A stretch of DNA of 64,000 bases, taken from contig JJOH01000023.1 in the NCBI GenBank assembly GCA_000696115.1, positions 1 through 64,000 of the forward strand, read 5' to 3'. The position numbers were made by a program, and so were the translations under genes. This document shows positions 63,911 through 64,000 of this stretch, one piece after another. How positions within the stretch are numbered: position 1 is the first letter of the stretch; each line of letters starts with the position of its first letter. Source of the DNA: Streptomyces olindensis. Lineage in GTDB: Bacteria; Actinomycetota; Actinomycetes; Streptomycetales; Streptomycetaceae. Below the pieces are notes generated by a model. It searched no databases and was not told where the DNA came from. It saw only the letters and a list, made by a program, of their open reading frames with translations.

Positions 63911-64000
63911 GGGTGAACTCCCGTGAGATCAGGTGAATCCGCCCGCGAGCCCAGGGGGGCTACCAGCGGGGGGTGAAAGGAAGAAGGGATGCGGAGGCGG

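Noticed and set aside
1..64000. Search for tRNA, rRNA, insertion sequences, integrases and attachment sites
   Set aside because: None was recognised by eye in either strand; a weak or diverged tRNA could still be missed without a covariance search.

Overview
The window is high-GC (about 72-73%) actinobacterial chromosome. Frequent GTG and TTG starts, strong codon-third-position G/C, a thiamine and tryptophan layout typical of the genus, and a cell-division (dcw) gene tail all point to Streptomyces. From memory the order matches the S. coelicolor core between ftsI and the genes beyond glkA (about SCO2090-SCO2146); I could not check this. No phage, transposon, integrase, CRISPR array, tRNA or rRNA was seen. 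This is conserved core DNA, so the interest lies mostly in regulatory sites, small proteins and conserved neighbourhoods.

Layout. 1-2.1 kb: end of the dcw cluster (ftsI start, ftsL, rsmH) on the minus strand, with a promoter about 210 bases upstream of rsmH. 2.2-8.2 kb: a beta-carbonic anhydrase and a translationally coupled MoxR / DUF58 / transglutaminase operon. 8.2-10.5 kb: a DUF3040 membrane protein, a methyltransferase and a HEPN-fold protein. 10.6-14.2 kb: a self-contained operon (degenerate ABC ATPase, YhgE/Pip exporter, TetR) with a near-perfect palindrome at its transcription start. 14.6-18.1 kb: an FAD oxidoreductase, a Tyr/Gly/Gln-rich membrane protein and metF. 18.2-23.5 kb: thiamine genes (thiE; thiO-thiS-thiG behind a TPP riboswitch) around an Rv2175c-like DNA-binding protein and an FAD reductase. 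23.6-28.1 kb: a PASTA Ser/Thr kinase, endonuclease IV, a sulfite-oxidase-like protein, bacterioferritin and its ferredoxin (with an iron box). 28.2-31.7 kb: divergent aroH and trpEG, the latter behind a Trp-Trp-Trp leader peptide and attenuator. 31.8-39.6 kb: phosphofructokinase, a NarL-type two-component system, an acyltransferase, an esterase, a nuclease-fold protein, glucokinase and its DUF5304 neighbour. 39.7-50.8 kb: ArsA-like ATPase, SRPBCC protein, phosphoesterase, acyl-CoA synthetase, cholesterol oxidase, PimB-like and GT87 glycosyltransferases, and a MATE pump with a PadR repressor. 50.8-57.4 kb: a metallopeptidase-like lipoprotein, two tandem NlpC/P60 hydrolases, a NYN-domain protein, a zinc ribbon, a rhomboid protease and a RAM-domain protein. 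57.4-64 kb: an acidic exported protein, an OmpR-type two-component system, an anion transporter, glycerate kinase and a class V aminotransferase.

How it fits together. Many of these genes have counterparts in the same order after the M. tuberculosis dcw cluster (ftsL, rsmH, DUF3040, metF-like, Rv2175c, PknL kinase, class II DAHP synthase, PlsC, ArsA-like, SRPBCC, FadD15, PimB, NlpC/P60). The window therefore looks like an old actinobacterial envelope and lipid neighbourhood into which thiamine, iron, tryptophan and sugar genes have been interleaved. The best candidates for new biology are the predicted OmpR-type regulon at 57.4-62.6 kb, the Tyr/Gly/Gln-rich tail protein, the TetR and PadR operator circuits, and the unexplained repeats between genes.
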